From CAYVFC01 sp964450715 (lineage in GTDB: Bacteria > Myxococcota_A > Polyangia > Polyangiales > JAFGIB01), in contig CAYVFC010000080.1 in the NCBI GenBank assembly GCA_964450715.1, positions 1 to 36,671 of the forward strand: DNA of 36,671 nt, given 5' to 3'. Positions 6,369 to 14,352 of the stretch are shown in pieces. A program made the translations under genes and the position numbers. Each line of letters begins with the position of its first letter. Positions within the stretch are counted from its first letter, which is position 1. Below the pieces are notes generated by a model. That model saw only the letters and a program-made list of their open reading frames with translations, was not told where the DNA came from and searched no databases.

Positions 6369-7807
6369 TAGAACTCGCGGCGTGTATCTTCGCGGCGGCG
6401 GTCTTCCTTTTATCGATTTCGGGATGCCCGGAAGACGACGCGCTCGCCATCAGGCACTGCCGGCCGGATAAATGCCCGGATACTTGTTCGGGACTGTCTC
6501 GGGGCCTCTGCGATATTTCGAAAAAGGGATGCCAAGAAACCATATTCGACGCGGTGCAATGCGTTCGCGGCACCTCGGGTCAGATGCCGCCGGTTAAAAC
6601 CATCACTAAAGAGGAGTATCGCGAACACCTCGAAGACTACTATCGAACAAGCGACGAGGTTGCTCTTGACGGGGGCGTTGGTGACGGCGAACCAACCGAC
6701 GCCGGTTCGCCCCACCGGAATGAACCGGATGCGGGCGATCAGGCGACCAGGAACGCCGACGGAGGAGCGCCGGACGAAAGCGAGCAAAAAGCGGATAGCG
6801 TTATGCACTGGCAAGCAGCGCTGTCACTACTCGGATTGATGCCTCCGGCTGATGATTTCATGGATGCGCGTATCGATATCGACGTTGACAATATATTGGG
6901 ATTTTATAGCTCGAAGGACAAAGCGATCACTTTGATCGACAACAACCTCCAACTCGATGACGACGGCGCTATGTTGCGTCTGGCTCACGAATTCGTACAC
7001 GCGCTCCAGGATCAAGAGGTTGGGTTGATAGACTTCACGGAACGCGAGGTCAACTCCACGGATACGTCGATATCTCGAGGGTGTCTGATCGAGGGCGAAG
7101 CGGAACTGTATCAAGACCTCGCCTGGGCGCTGCTCAATGAGATACCCGTAGAAGATCTGTTTTGGGAAGAGGGGTACGATACAAACTTAAAATATGATCG
7201 AAGAAGGGTCCTGGTGAGCACGGCGCCCTTTGACGCGGCCGTGGGTTATTTATGGTATACGATCGGCGGTCGATATACAAAGGAAGCCTGGCTCCACAAC
7301 GGAAACTGGGAGGTGCAATCTCTGTACGACTCGCTGCCGTCGTCGTCCATCTATTGGATGGTCGGCTACGAGGCAAATCAAGGCAGAGAGGAACACTGGC
7401 AGCTTCCCCTGGCCTGTTGGCAGGCAACCGCTCCCCGTGGTTACGAAGTATACGACCACGATACTTTTGGACCGCTTATACTATTTACGTTTCTCGGAAT
7501 CATATCCGAAAGAGACGAGGTTTTCGCGAGCGAGAAGGCGTGGAACGATGCCCTGCAATGGAGAGGTGATAGAATATTCGTGTTCTACGAAGAAGCGACT
7601 AGCGCCACGGCTGTTTCTTGGCGTATTCGATTTCAAGACCGGAACATCGCCCGTTACTACGAAAGCCGAATCGCTCAAAACGAGAGGAATCTGGACTTGA
7701 GACCCGTCGTACGCGGTGATGAGCTGGAAATTATGGCGAGTGACGATGGAGAGGTTCTCGATGAATGGGAAGGAACCGATCCGGATGGCTGTCCTGAAGA
7801 ACAATGA
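6347..7807 (+). CDS. Putative zincin-type metallopeptidase lipoprotein (HEFVH)
   Basis: The N-terminus IELAACIFAAAVFLLSISGC is a lipoprotein signal peptide with Cys27. A Cys-rich segment (residues 34-72) and an Asp/Gly linker precede a globular domain with AHEFVHALQDQ: H214, E215 and H218 form an HExxH zinc site. GCLIEGEAELY (E249, E251) about 31 residues on could supply the third ligand, as in gluzincin-like peptidases. No propeptide is apparent. The start overlaps the LDLa gene by 22 nt, indicating an operon, so the pair could form a surface-bound binding and cleaving complex; that is inference. The gene is less GC-rich than its neighbours and its 3' side is followed within 65 nt by another repeat copy. 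Substrate unknown. Confidence 0.72.
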   Translation: MPAVRPVIELAACIFAAAVFLLSISGCPEDDALAIRHCRPDKCPDTCSGLSRGLCDISKKGCQETIFDAVQCVRGTSGQMPPVKTITKEEYREHLEDYYRTSDEVALDGGVGDGEPTDAGSPHRNEPDAGDQATRNADGGAPDESEQKADSVMHWQAALSLLGLMPPADDFMDARIDIDVDNILGFYSSKDKAITLIDNNLQLDDDGAMLRLAHEFVHALQDQEVGLIDFTEREVNSTDTSISRGCLIEGEAELYQDLAWALLNEIPVEDLFWEEGYDTNLKYDRRRVLVSTAPFDAAVGYLWYTIGGRYTKEAWLHNGNWEVQSLYDSLPSSSIYWMVGYEANQGREEHWQLPLACWQATAPRGYEVYDHDTFGPLILFTFLGIISERDEVFASEKAWNDALQWRGDRIFVFYEEATSATAVSWRIRFQDRNIARYYESRIAQNERNLDLRPVVRGDELEIMASDDGEVLDEWEGTDPDGCPEEQ

Positions 7808-7871
7808 GAGTTCGGTGGAGGCTGCGGCCGGGGTATACAGCGCCGCCGTGTCGAATAGGTCAAGGATCTAC

Positions 7872-7972
7872 GACGAGGAATAGTGGCGCTGTTTCGAGGA
7901 GGAGCGACGCCGCAGATGGGGCCGCCCCGCCCGAAAGACGACGGGAGTATTTATAAAAGGGCTTCTACTCTT
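7872..7972 (-). mobile_element. Half copy of the CTAG-ended repeat, inverted
   Basis: Read on the minus strand it gives TAGAAGCCCTTTTATAAATA at the end, then CGTCGTCTTTCGGGCGGGGC, GGCCCCATCTGCGGCGTCGC and the central palindrome AACAGCGCCACTATT. The right half is missing. It is inverted relative to the copy at 5552-5862, and the two enclose the LDLa/HExxH gene pair. Its terminal bases run into the last codons of the following leftward lipoprotein gene. Confidence 0.75.
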
Positions 7973-8459
7973 CGGTCGAGTCTTCCGCTTCGTCCGGAGC
8001 CGGAGCGGGCTCGGCCGTATCGACCGAGTCGGGCTCGGAGGCCTCGGCGTCCTCAGGCGGGTCCTCGGCGTCCTCAGGCGGGTCCTCGGCGTCCTCAGGC
8101 AGGTCCTCGGCGTCCTCAGGCAGGTCCTCGCCTTGCTGGGAATCCAGCGGGGCCTCGCCCTGCACCGGGGGCACCTGCTCCCCACCGGCGGGCGCCTTCG
8201 CTCGCTCGCCCTCGAGCCGGCAGGAGGTGTCCGAGTACTCCACGTAACCCTCGTCTTCGGGACACTCGTATTTTTCGGTTTTCTCGCAACCGCTCACGGT
8301 ATACAGTACCCCGTCGCGAACGACCGTGACGTCCTGACAGTCGTGAGCGGCAGCGAACTGGGATCTCAGGACCACGTTACGAGGTCCGTAGGCGCATCCA
8401 CCGAAGAGAAGGCCGCAGGCCGCGTAGACAAAAAGCCGTATCCAGGATTTCGTGCTCAT
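7965..8459 (-). CDS. Lipoprotein with acidic heptapeptide repeats, 164 aa
   Basis: The signal peptide MSTKSWIRLFVYAACGLLFG ends in a GGC lipobox with Cys22. A compact domain with cysteines follows (HDCQDVTVV, VSGCEKTEKYEC, SDTSC), after which the protein becomes a low-complexity Pro/Glu/Asp tail. The tail contains four copies of a heptapeptide, LPEDAED or PPEDAED, encoded by 21-bp tandem repeats. It ends TEE at the edge of the repeat element, so the element may have set the present stop. The tail is probably a wall- or surface-exposed spacer. Copy number could vary by slippage. Function of the globular part is not recognised. Confidence 0.72.
   Translation of the reverse strand: MSTKSWIRLFVYAACGLLFGGCAYGPRNVVLRSQFAAAHDCQDVTVVRDGVLYTVSGCEKTEKYECPEDEGYVEYSDTSCRLEGERAKAPAGGEQVPPVQGEAPLDSQQGEDLPEDAEDLPEDAEDPPEDAEDPPEDAEASEPDSVDTAEPAPAPDEAEDSTEE
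8043..8128 (-). repeat. Four 21-bp tandem repeats in a coding region
   Basis: The unit TCCTCGGCGTCCTCAGGCGG (plus-strand view, 20 of 21 bases) recurs four times with a G/A variant in its last bases, encoding LPEDAED and PPEDAED. Length is a multiple of three, so changes in copy number would keep the frame. Confidence 0.8.
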
Positions 8460-8602
8460 GAAGGCGGGTATACCAGAATCCGCGCCGATGATCTATATCG
8501 CCACTGCCGGCCCGAGTGCGCGACACCGGCGGCCTTCCCGCCCGCGCGTTTCTTAACCGGCCGGTACGACGAAACCGCCGCGTCGATCCGCCGCGCTTCG
8601 GC

Positions 8603-10351
8603 TTACCGTTCCAGCAGTCGCCTCAGCTTCTCGATCAGCGGCCGCGCCAGGTAGGGTTTCTGAATGAAATCGGCCAGGCCCTTGCCGGCAAAGTGACGGG
8701 TCGCGTCTTGCTCGTTATAACCGCTGGAGAGGATGACGCGTAGACCGGGACAGATGCGGCGGATCTCGCTGAAGGCTTCTACGCCATCCATGTGCGGCAT
8801 GGTCAGGTCGAGCAGCACCGCGGCGATCTCGTCCTTGTGCTCTTTGACGATCTCGACCGCCTCGCGACCGTCGGCCGCCATCAGCACGCGAAAGCCAACC
8901 GTTTCCAGTATCATTCGGGTAACGGCGCGCACCGTCTCCTCGTCGTCCACCAGCAGAATCGTCTCGCCGCCGTAGGTAGGTAAGGCTTGCGGGGCCTCTT
9001 CGGCGATCGGGGCCTGCTGTACCTCGGCCTGCGGGAGCAGGATCTTTATGGTAGTTCCCCGTTTCGGTTCGCTGTAGATCTTGATGCCGCCGCGATGGCC
9101 GCGGACGATGCCGATAACGGCGGCCAGGCCGAGCCCGCGGCCGGTGGCCTTGGTTGTGAAGAAGGGGTCGAACATCCTATCGATGGTTTGCCGATCCATA
9201 CCGCAGCCGGTGTCGGACACCTCCAGAAACACGTAGTAGCCCTCGGGCAGAGTTCCGCTGGGGTAGACATTGTCAATATACGTCTGATCTAGGTAGACGA
9301 CGCCCGTGCTCAGGGCGATAACGCCGCTCTTCTCCCCGATCGCCTCCGAGGCGTTGGTGATCAGGTTCATGACCACTTGCCGGATCTGGCTCACGTCGCA
9401 CTTGGCGGCCGGAAGGCCTTCCGTCAGGTCGTACTTGATGACCGCTTTCTTCGATATGCATACCTCGAGCAGGTGCGCCATCTCCGAGACCAGCTTGGAA
9501 AGATCGATGGGTTCCACTAAAAAGCGGCCTTTACCGGAGTAGGCGAGCATCTGGTTGGTTAGCTCGGCCAGGCGTTTGGCGGTTTCGATAATGTCCAGCA
9601 CGCGAGGGCGGGCTGGCGACTCCGGGGAGAGGTCCGTCAAGGCCAAGTCGGCGTTGCCTAGCACGCCTAGAAGTAGATTGTTGAAATCGTGCGCAATGCC
9701 GCCGGCCAGAACGCCGAGGCTCTCCAGTTTCTGAGTCTCGTGGAATTTCCTTTCCAGTTTTATGCGTTCGTCCTCGGCCCTCTTGCGCTCGGCGATGTGA
9801 AGCTGCAGCTGCTGGTTGGCCTGGGTGAGCTCGCGGGTTCTGGCCGCCACCAGCTCCTCCAGCCGGTCGCGGTGCTGTTTCAGCTCGCGCTCGGCCGCTT
9901 TGCGCTCGGTCAGGTCGGTGACCACGTTGGCGAAGCAGATGGGATTGCCGTCGGTATCCCTGAGCAGAAAAAGGCTGTTCTGGGTCGGCGTGCGCCGGCC
10001 CGTTATCGAGTGCAGCTCGAGCTCCCCGCTCCAGGCCCCGGTAGCGACCACGGTGGGAAAGACTTCTCTGGCCAGGTACTCGCGGGTCGCCTGGTCGTAG
10101 TACTGGGCCACGGGCTCGCCGTACTTGGATTCGGGGGCCTCGATGTCGAGCATGCGACAGAGAGACGGGTTGAGGTACTTGACGTCTCCGTTCAGATCGG
10201 CCCAACCCAGCCCCTCGTTGGACGCCTCGACGAATTTGTGAAAGAGCGAGAGCCGCTCGGACAGCTCATCGCGCCGTTTTTCCGAATTTTCCAGGTCAGC
10301 GATGCGCTGCCTGAGCCGCTGAAGCTCGTCGGTCAAAGCGTCTTCGCTCAT
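8603..10351 (-). CDS. Hybrid sensor: PAS, histidine kinase and C-terminal receiver
   Basis: The chosen ATG is at 10351; GGGGGTGACC lies upstream, and an ATG 36 nt earlier is possible. The order is: coiled coil (1-32), PAS domain (about 34-150, ending VVTDLTERKAAE, the PAC junction), coiled coil (150-205), a HisKA region with GGIAHDFNN (phospho-acceptor H221), an HATPase domain with N-box MNLITNASEA (N329/N333), G1 DTGCGM (380-385), F-box FFTTK and G2 GRGLGLA, then a receiver (463-582) with DD469-470, phospho-acceptor D515 and K566 (QKP). No transmembrane segment is predicted, so the sensor is cytoplasmic. The HDFNN type of H-box with a C-terminal receiver is common in myxobacteria and deltaproteobacteria. 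The output is unknown; no response-regulator gene adjoins it. Confidence 0.93.
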   Translation of the reverse strand: MSEDALTDELQRLRQRIADLENSEKRRDELSERLSLFHKFVEASNEGLGWADLNGDVKYLNPSLCRMLDIEAPESKYGEPVAQYYDQATREYLAREVFPTVVATGAWSGELELHSITGRRTPTQNSLFLLRDTDGNPICFANVVTDLTERKAAERELKQHRDRLEELVAARTRELTQANQQLQLHIAERKRAEDERIKLERKFHETQKLESLGVLAGGIAHDFNNLLLGVLGNADLALTDLSPESPARPRVLDIIETAKRLAELTNQMLAYSGKGRFLVEPIDLSKLVSEMAHLLEVCISKKAVIKYDLTEGLPAAKCDVSQIRQVVMNLITNASEAIGEKSGVIALSTGVVYLDQTYIDNVYPSGTLPEGYYVFLEVSDTGCGMDRQTIDRMFDPFFTTKATGRGLGLAAVIGIVRGHRGGIKIYSEPKRGTTIKILLPQAEVQQAPIAEEAPQALPTYGGETILLVDDEETVRAVTRMILETVGFRVLMAADGREAVEIVKEHKDEIAAVLLDLTMPHMDGVEAFSEIRRICPGLRVILSSGYNEQDATRHFAGKGLADFIQKPYLARPLIEKLRRLLER

Positions 10352-10479
10352 ACCGGTCACCCCCAGCCGCCTTCCCCAGTGGCGCATTGCCAGCGACGGC
10401 TATTACGCCGAGATACAACGTTTTTCCCGCCGGTAAAAGGGGGAAATGCCGGCTTTCGGTTACCGGTTGACCGCGTTCT

Positions 10480-11418
10480 TCAATTGTCTTTCAAGCAGTA
10501 GACCGCCTGCACTTCGGCGGCCACGCATTGCCCTTGTTTACAGACCAGCGAAGCGCACTCGTTGGGAAGCTCGCAAACCGTTCCGTCGACCTTGCGCTGC
10601 GTGCAATAGTAGCTCCCGATGGGATCCAGGTCGGGATTCGGGCAGTACAGTCCGGCCTGACAGTTCGCCTCCGAAAAGCATCGCCCACCGGCGGCGCTAA
10701 GCGGATCGCAGGACCACATGATCGATCCGATCAGACCGCCGCTGCTCAGGCAAGCGTAATTAGCCGGGTCGCTGCAGGAAGCGGCGGCGGCTACCAGATC
10801 CTCGGGCGCCAGGGAATCGGAGTTACAGGCCTGCAGCGGCGCTATTGTCCCCGTGATGATTCCGCGCAGCCCCTGAAGCGACGTACCCCAGGTCACGATC
10901 GAAGGGTCGCAAGCTCGGGCCTTGGTCTTGTATTCGTCAAAGGCGTTTCTGGCGAACTCGGTATTGAAACCGATCTTCGGATTGGTGGAGATCCGGTCGA
11001 GCATCAGGTCGTTGCTGCAACCGTTCGCCATGGTCTGCTTGCAGGTGTCGAAGTCGCGCCCCGGATCGTCGCAGCAACAAGCCTCGCCGGCGCATTGAAT
11101 GGCGGCCAACAGATCGCAGATACTACCGGGTGCGATGCCGCTCGGATCTATCTGATCGAAGGAGTCGCACGGGTCACCCCCGCTCGCGCCGCCGCCGGTT
11201 CCCGATCCCGCGCCCGCCCCGCTCTGTCCTGCTGCGCCGCCGCCCGCCCCGCCACTGCCTCCTGCGCCACCGCCGCTCGCGCCGCCCGTGGCCGTGGCGC
11301 CGGAACCGCCCGGCTCGAACGTGCCGGGTGACGAGCTTTCCCCACACCCCTCCACGCCCGCCAGAGTCGAAGCTAAAAGAATAACAAGAAACAAGCTCTC
11401 GAATCGATCCATTTCCAT
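10480..11418 (-). CDS. Cysteine-rich lipoprotein with Gly/Ala/Ser linker, 312 aa
   Basis: Start ATG 11418 is preceded by AAAGGAG at 7 nt spacing. Signal peptide MEMDRFESLFLVILLASTLA ends with VEGC. A long Gly/Ala/Ser linker (GASGGGAGGSGGAGGGAAGQ and more) tethers a Cys-rich domain of about 220 residues, including CAGEACCCDDPG, and a C-terminal region CFSEANCQAGLYCPN ... CASLVCKQGQC, similar to the short disulfide repeats of the two large neighbours upstream. Such linker-plus-cysteine lipoproteins abound in Myxococcota. It is read in the same direction as the two large paralogues (115 nt gap) and could be cotranscribed with them. No enzymatic motif is seen. Confidence 0.85.
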   Translation of the reverse strand: MEMDRFESLFLVILLASTLAGVEGCGESSSPGTFEPGGSGATATGGASGGGAGGSGGAGGGAAGQSGAGAGSGTGGGASGGDPCDSFDQIDPSGIAPGSICDLLAAIQCAGEACCCDDPGRDFDTCKQTMANGCSNDLMLDRISTNPKIGFNTEFARNAFDEYKTKARACDPSIVTWGTSLQGLRGIITGTIAPLQACNSDSLAPEDLVAAAASCSDPANYACLSSGGLIGSIMWSCDPLSAAGGRCFSEANCQAGLYCPNPDLDPIGSYYCTQRKVDGTVCELPNECASLVCKQGQCVAAEVQAVYCLKDN

Positions 11419-11533
11419 CCGCAGACTCCTTTGCCGGTTCCCGGGCGCCCGAAAACTCGTCCGCGAGAGCTGCCCGGCATCGCAAAGCAATTGCCGGCCC
11501 GAGTATAGATCAGATACCGACGAACCAGAACCG

Positions 11534-14284
11534 TCAGTTCTGACAACGATTGTTGGAGGTGTTGCAGGTGCTCTCGCAGTGGCTGTCGTCCTGGCAGGTG
11601 TCGCCCCCGGCGCCGGCGGTGCAGACCCGCGGCACATCGACCGGGCAGTGGCCGAGCGCGCAGTCGGCGTTCTCGGCGCAGAGCTGGCCCAGCGCGCCCG
11701 AGCTACAGGTGCCGTCGTTCGGCGTGGGCTCGTAGCAGTAGCCCGAGCTACATTCGCCATCCACGTCGCAGGTGGATCCCACCGCCCCGTCCGTGCAGAA
11801 ACCGGCGCCGCAGGGCAGGCCCACGCAGTCGGCGTCGCTCACGCAGGCCGAGCCGGCCGAGCCGTCGCTGCAGGTGGTGCCCACGCAGATGGCCGACTCG
11901 CAGTCGGCCGCATTGGCGCAACCCTCTCCGGTGGCGCCGCTGGTGCACTGGCTCTGGTAGCAGTGCCCGAGCTCGCAGGCCGCGTCGGTGGTGCAGCTGT
12001 CGCCGACGCTGCCCGCGCAGAAACCGCCGAGGCAGTTGGGGATGAGACAATCGCTCACGTAGTTGCAGGGCGAGCCGATGGCCCCGTCCACGCAGAAGCC
12101 GTCCACGCACACCGTGCTCTGGCAATGCGTGCCATTGCCGCAGGCCGAGCCGAGCGAGCCGTCGACGCACTGGTCCGGGTAGCAGAATCCGGAGGCGCAC
12201 TCGACGCCGTTCGTACACGGATCACCGAGCGGCTTGTCGTTCTCCACGCAGCTGTCCGATATCGGATGGCAGGCGCCGGTGGCGCAGTCGACCGGATCGT
12301 CGCAGTCGCTTCCCAGGCTGCCGTCGGTGCAGAGGATGGTCCCGCAAAACCCGGAATCGCAGTCGCTTCCGGCATCGCAGGTGGAGCCCAGCGCGCCGTC
12401 CGAGCAGAACCCGGAGTGGCACTCGAAGTCGCTCAGGCAGTCAGCGCCGTCGTCGCAGGCCGAGCCCACCAGCCCATCGACGCAGCGCTGCCGCGCGCAC
12501 ATCTGCGACTGGCACTGGTCGTCGGCCGTGCACCAGGCGCCGATGCCGTCCAGCACGCAGGCGCCGTCTCGGCAGGAGCCCAGGGGGCAGTTGGCGTCCT
12601 CTGTGCAGGGCGCGCCCGCCCGGCCGCTGGTACAGGAGCCGTCCAGACAGTATTGCGTCAGGCATTGGCCGTCTTCGGTGCAGGGTCGGCCGCCCGGCGC
12701 CGGGCCGCAGAGCCCCTGCTCGGCTCCGGGCGGGTCGGCGCAGGTCAGGTTCAGGCAGTGGATGTCGAGCGAGCACGGGTCGCCCACCTCTCCCCGGTTG
12801 CAGGTGCCCCGCCCGCAGAGCAGCCCGGGCTGGCAGTTGGCCTGCTCGAAGCAGGTCTCGCCCTGCTCACCGTTCGAGCACAGGTCGTCGATACAGAAGC
12901 TGGTATTGCAGTCGGCTACCGTCTCGCAGGGGCTTCGTCCGCTGCCGTCGCTGCACTCGCTGGATACGCAGGTGAAACCGGGCCTACACTGGCCTTCGGC
13001 CGGGCGGTAGGAGCTGCACCTCTCGCCCGCCTCCCCGGTCGTGCACTCGCCCGAGCCGCAGAACCCGCTCTGGCAATGGCCCGGGGCCTCGCAGTCGGCG
13101 CCGAGCGCCCGCGGCGTCGTACAGGCGCCGTCGATGCAGACGCCGTCCGTGCACTGGTCGTCCTGTTCGCAGCGCGCGCCGGGCGAGCCGTCCTGGCAAC
13201 GGCTGGTACTGTCGATACCCGTTCCGCTGACATGCACGCAGGGGCCGACACGGCAATCCTCGTCCGTGCGGCAGGGGTCATCGTGCGCGCCGTCCGTACA
13301 GCGCTGATCTTGAAAGCCCCAGTAGGCGCAGATCCCGGACGCACACCCGGAATCGGCGCTACAGGTGTCGCCGTGCTCACCCTGCCCGCACAGGCCGTCG
13401 TCCTGGCAGCGCGCCGAAAGGCACTGTGCGTCCGACTCGCAGGCGCTTCCGGGCAGCCCGTCCGTGCACTGTCCCGCGCGCTCGTCCTGTGCCCCGCTAC
13501 AGCCCCAGCGGCAATCGGCCTCGCTGAAACAGGCCGAGCCCGCGATGCCGTCCGTACAGACCCCTCCGTACTGTGCCGCGTAGAGCCGGTCGGTAGGAAG
13601 CGCGCAGAAACCGAGCGAGCAGTGGCCGTGCTCGCGGCAGGGAACTTCGTCTACACAGAGTATGCCGAGCGTCTCCTGCCGGCAGGTGCCGAGCGAGCAA
13701 TCCTCATCGGTCTCGCATTCGTGTCCCTCGATCTCGGCGGCGCGTTGCACGCAGTGGGTTGCCCGCTGCTCGAATTCGTCGACCCGATCGGGATCGATGA
13801 TCACCAGCGGTCCGTTTCCGAACGGATCGCTGTCCGCGAAGGGCGGTGGTTCCCCTCCGTCGCCTTCGGCATCGAGGACCACGGGGTCGCAGAGGCTGGT
13901 GCAGTCCAGGTTGGTCACGCACCCCAGCCCCTGGATGCAGAGCCCGGTGGTGGCCAGGTTCTTGCCGATCTGCGTGGTGATCATCAGCTCCGCGCCCGGA
14001 CAACGCTCCTCGCAGTCAAAGGTCGGACAGGGAAGATAGACATCGCACTGTTCCCCGCCGAAGGTGATGCCGAGCCCCAGGCACGGATCAAGCGCGTCTC
14101 CGGAAGAGGAGGAGGCCACGCCGTCTTCGAGCAGGCCGCCGTCGGCTTCCGGCTCTTCGGCCTCTCCGCAGGCCCCGAGCGCGAGCGCGAAGGTGAACGT
14201 ACAGGCGAGACCCGCCAGGCGGAACCGGGTTATCACGCCCGACCGCACCGCCGGGGCCCGCTTCGCTTCCGTCTTGCTCGCCAT
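11534..14284 (-). CDS. Giant cysteine-repeat lipoprotein A, 916 aa
   Basis: ATG 14284 is favoured over GTG 14296 because GAGGTGAG lies just upstream. The signal peptide contains LACTFTFALALGAC, with the lipobox cysteine. An N-terminal domain of about 190 residues holds paired cysteines. From about residue 200 to the end there are some 25 repeats of 28-33 residues built on the pattern DGxxGxxCxxDxDCxxGxC, for example DGALGSTCDAGSDCDSGFC and DGSLGSACGNGTHCQSTVC. Each repeat carries four cysteines, so a rod of disulfide-locked modules on the outer surface is likely. It is a tandem paralogue of the gene at 14353-15714, sharing N-terminal domain and repeats. Role unknown; adhesion or a surface coat is conceivable. 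Confidence 0.85.
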   Translation of the reverse strand: MASKTEAKRAPAVRSGVITRFRLAGLACTFTFALALGACGEAEEPEADGGLLEDGVASSSSGDALDPCLGLGITFGGEQCDVYLPCPTFDCEERCPGAELMITTQIGKNLATTGLCIQGLGCVTNLDCTSLCDPVVLDAEGDGGEPPPFADSDPFGNGPLVIIDPDRVDEFEQRATHCVQRAAEIEGHECETDEDCSLGTCRQETLGILCVDEVPCREHGHCSLGFCALPTDRLYAAQYGGVCTDGIAGSACFSEADCRWGCSGAQDERAGQCTDGLPGSACESDAQCLSARCQDDGLCGQGEHGDTCSADSGCASGICAYWGFQDQRCTDGAHDDPCRTDEDCRVGPCVHVSGTGIDSTSRCQDGSPGARCEQDDQCTDGVCIDGACTTPRALGADCEAPGHCQSGFCGSGECTTGEAGERCSSYRPAEGQCRPGFTCVSSECSDGSGRSPCETVADCNTSFCIDDLCSNGEQGETCFEQANCQPGLLCGRGTCNRGEVGDPCSLDIHCLNLTCADPPGAEQGLCGPAPGGRPCTEDGQCLTQYCLDGSCTSGRAGAPCTEDANCPLGSCRDGACVLDGIGAWCTADDQCQSQMCARQRCVDGLVGSACDDGADCLSDFECHSGFCSDGALGSTCDAGSDCDSGFCGTILCTDGSLGSDCDDPVDCATGACHPISDSCVENDKPLGDPCTNGVECASGFCYPDQCVDGSLGSACGNGTHCQSTVCVDGFCVDGAIGSPCNYVSDCLIPNCLGGFCAGSVGDSCTTDAACELGHCYQSQCTSGATGEGCANAADCESAICVGTTCSDGSAGSACVSDADCVGLPCGAGFCTDGAVGSTCDVDGECSSGYCYEPTPNDGTCSSGALGQLCAENADCALGHCPVDVPRVCTAGAGGDTCQDDSHCESTCNTSNNRCQN

Positions 14285-14352
14285 CTTCTCGCTCACCTCA
14301 GTTCACCTGGTCTCGCCTCGCCTCGCCTCACCTCACCATCCACCCTCGCTTC

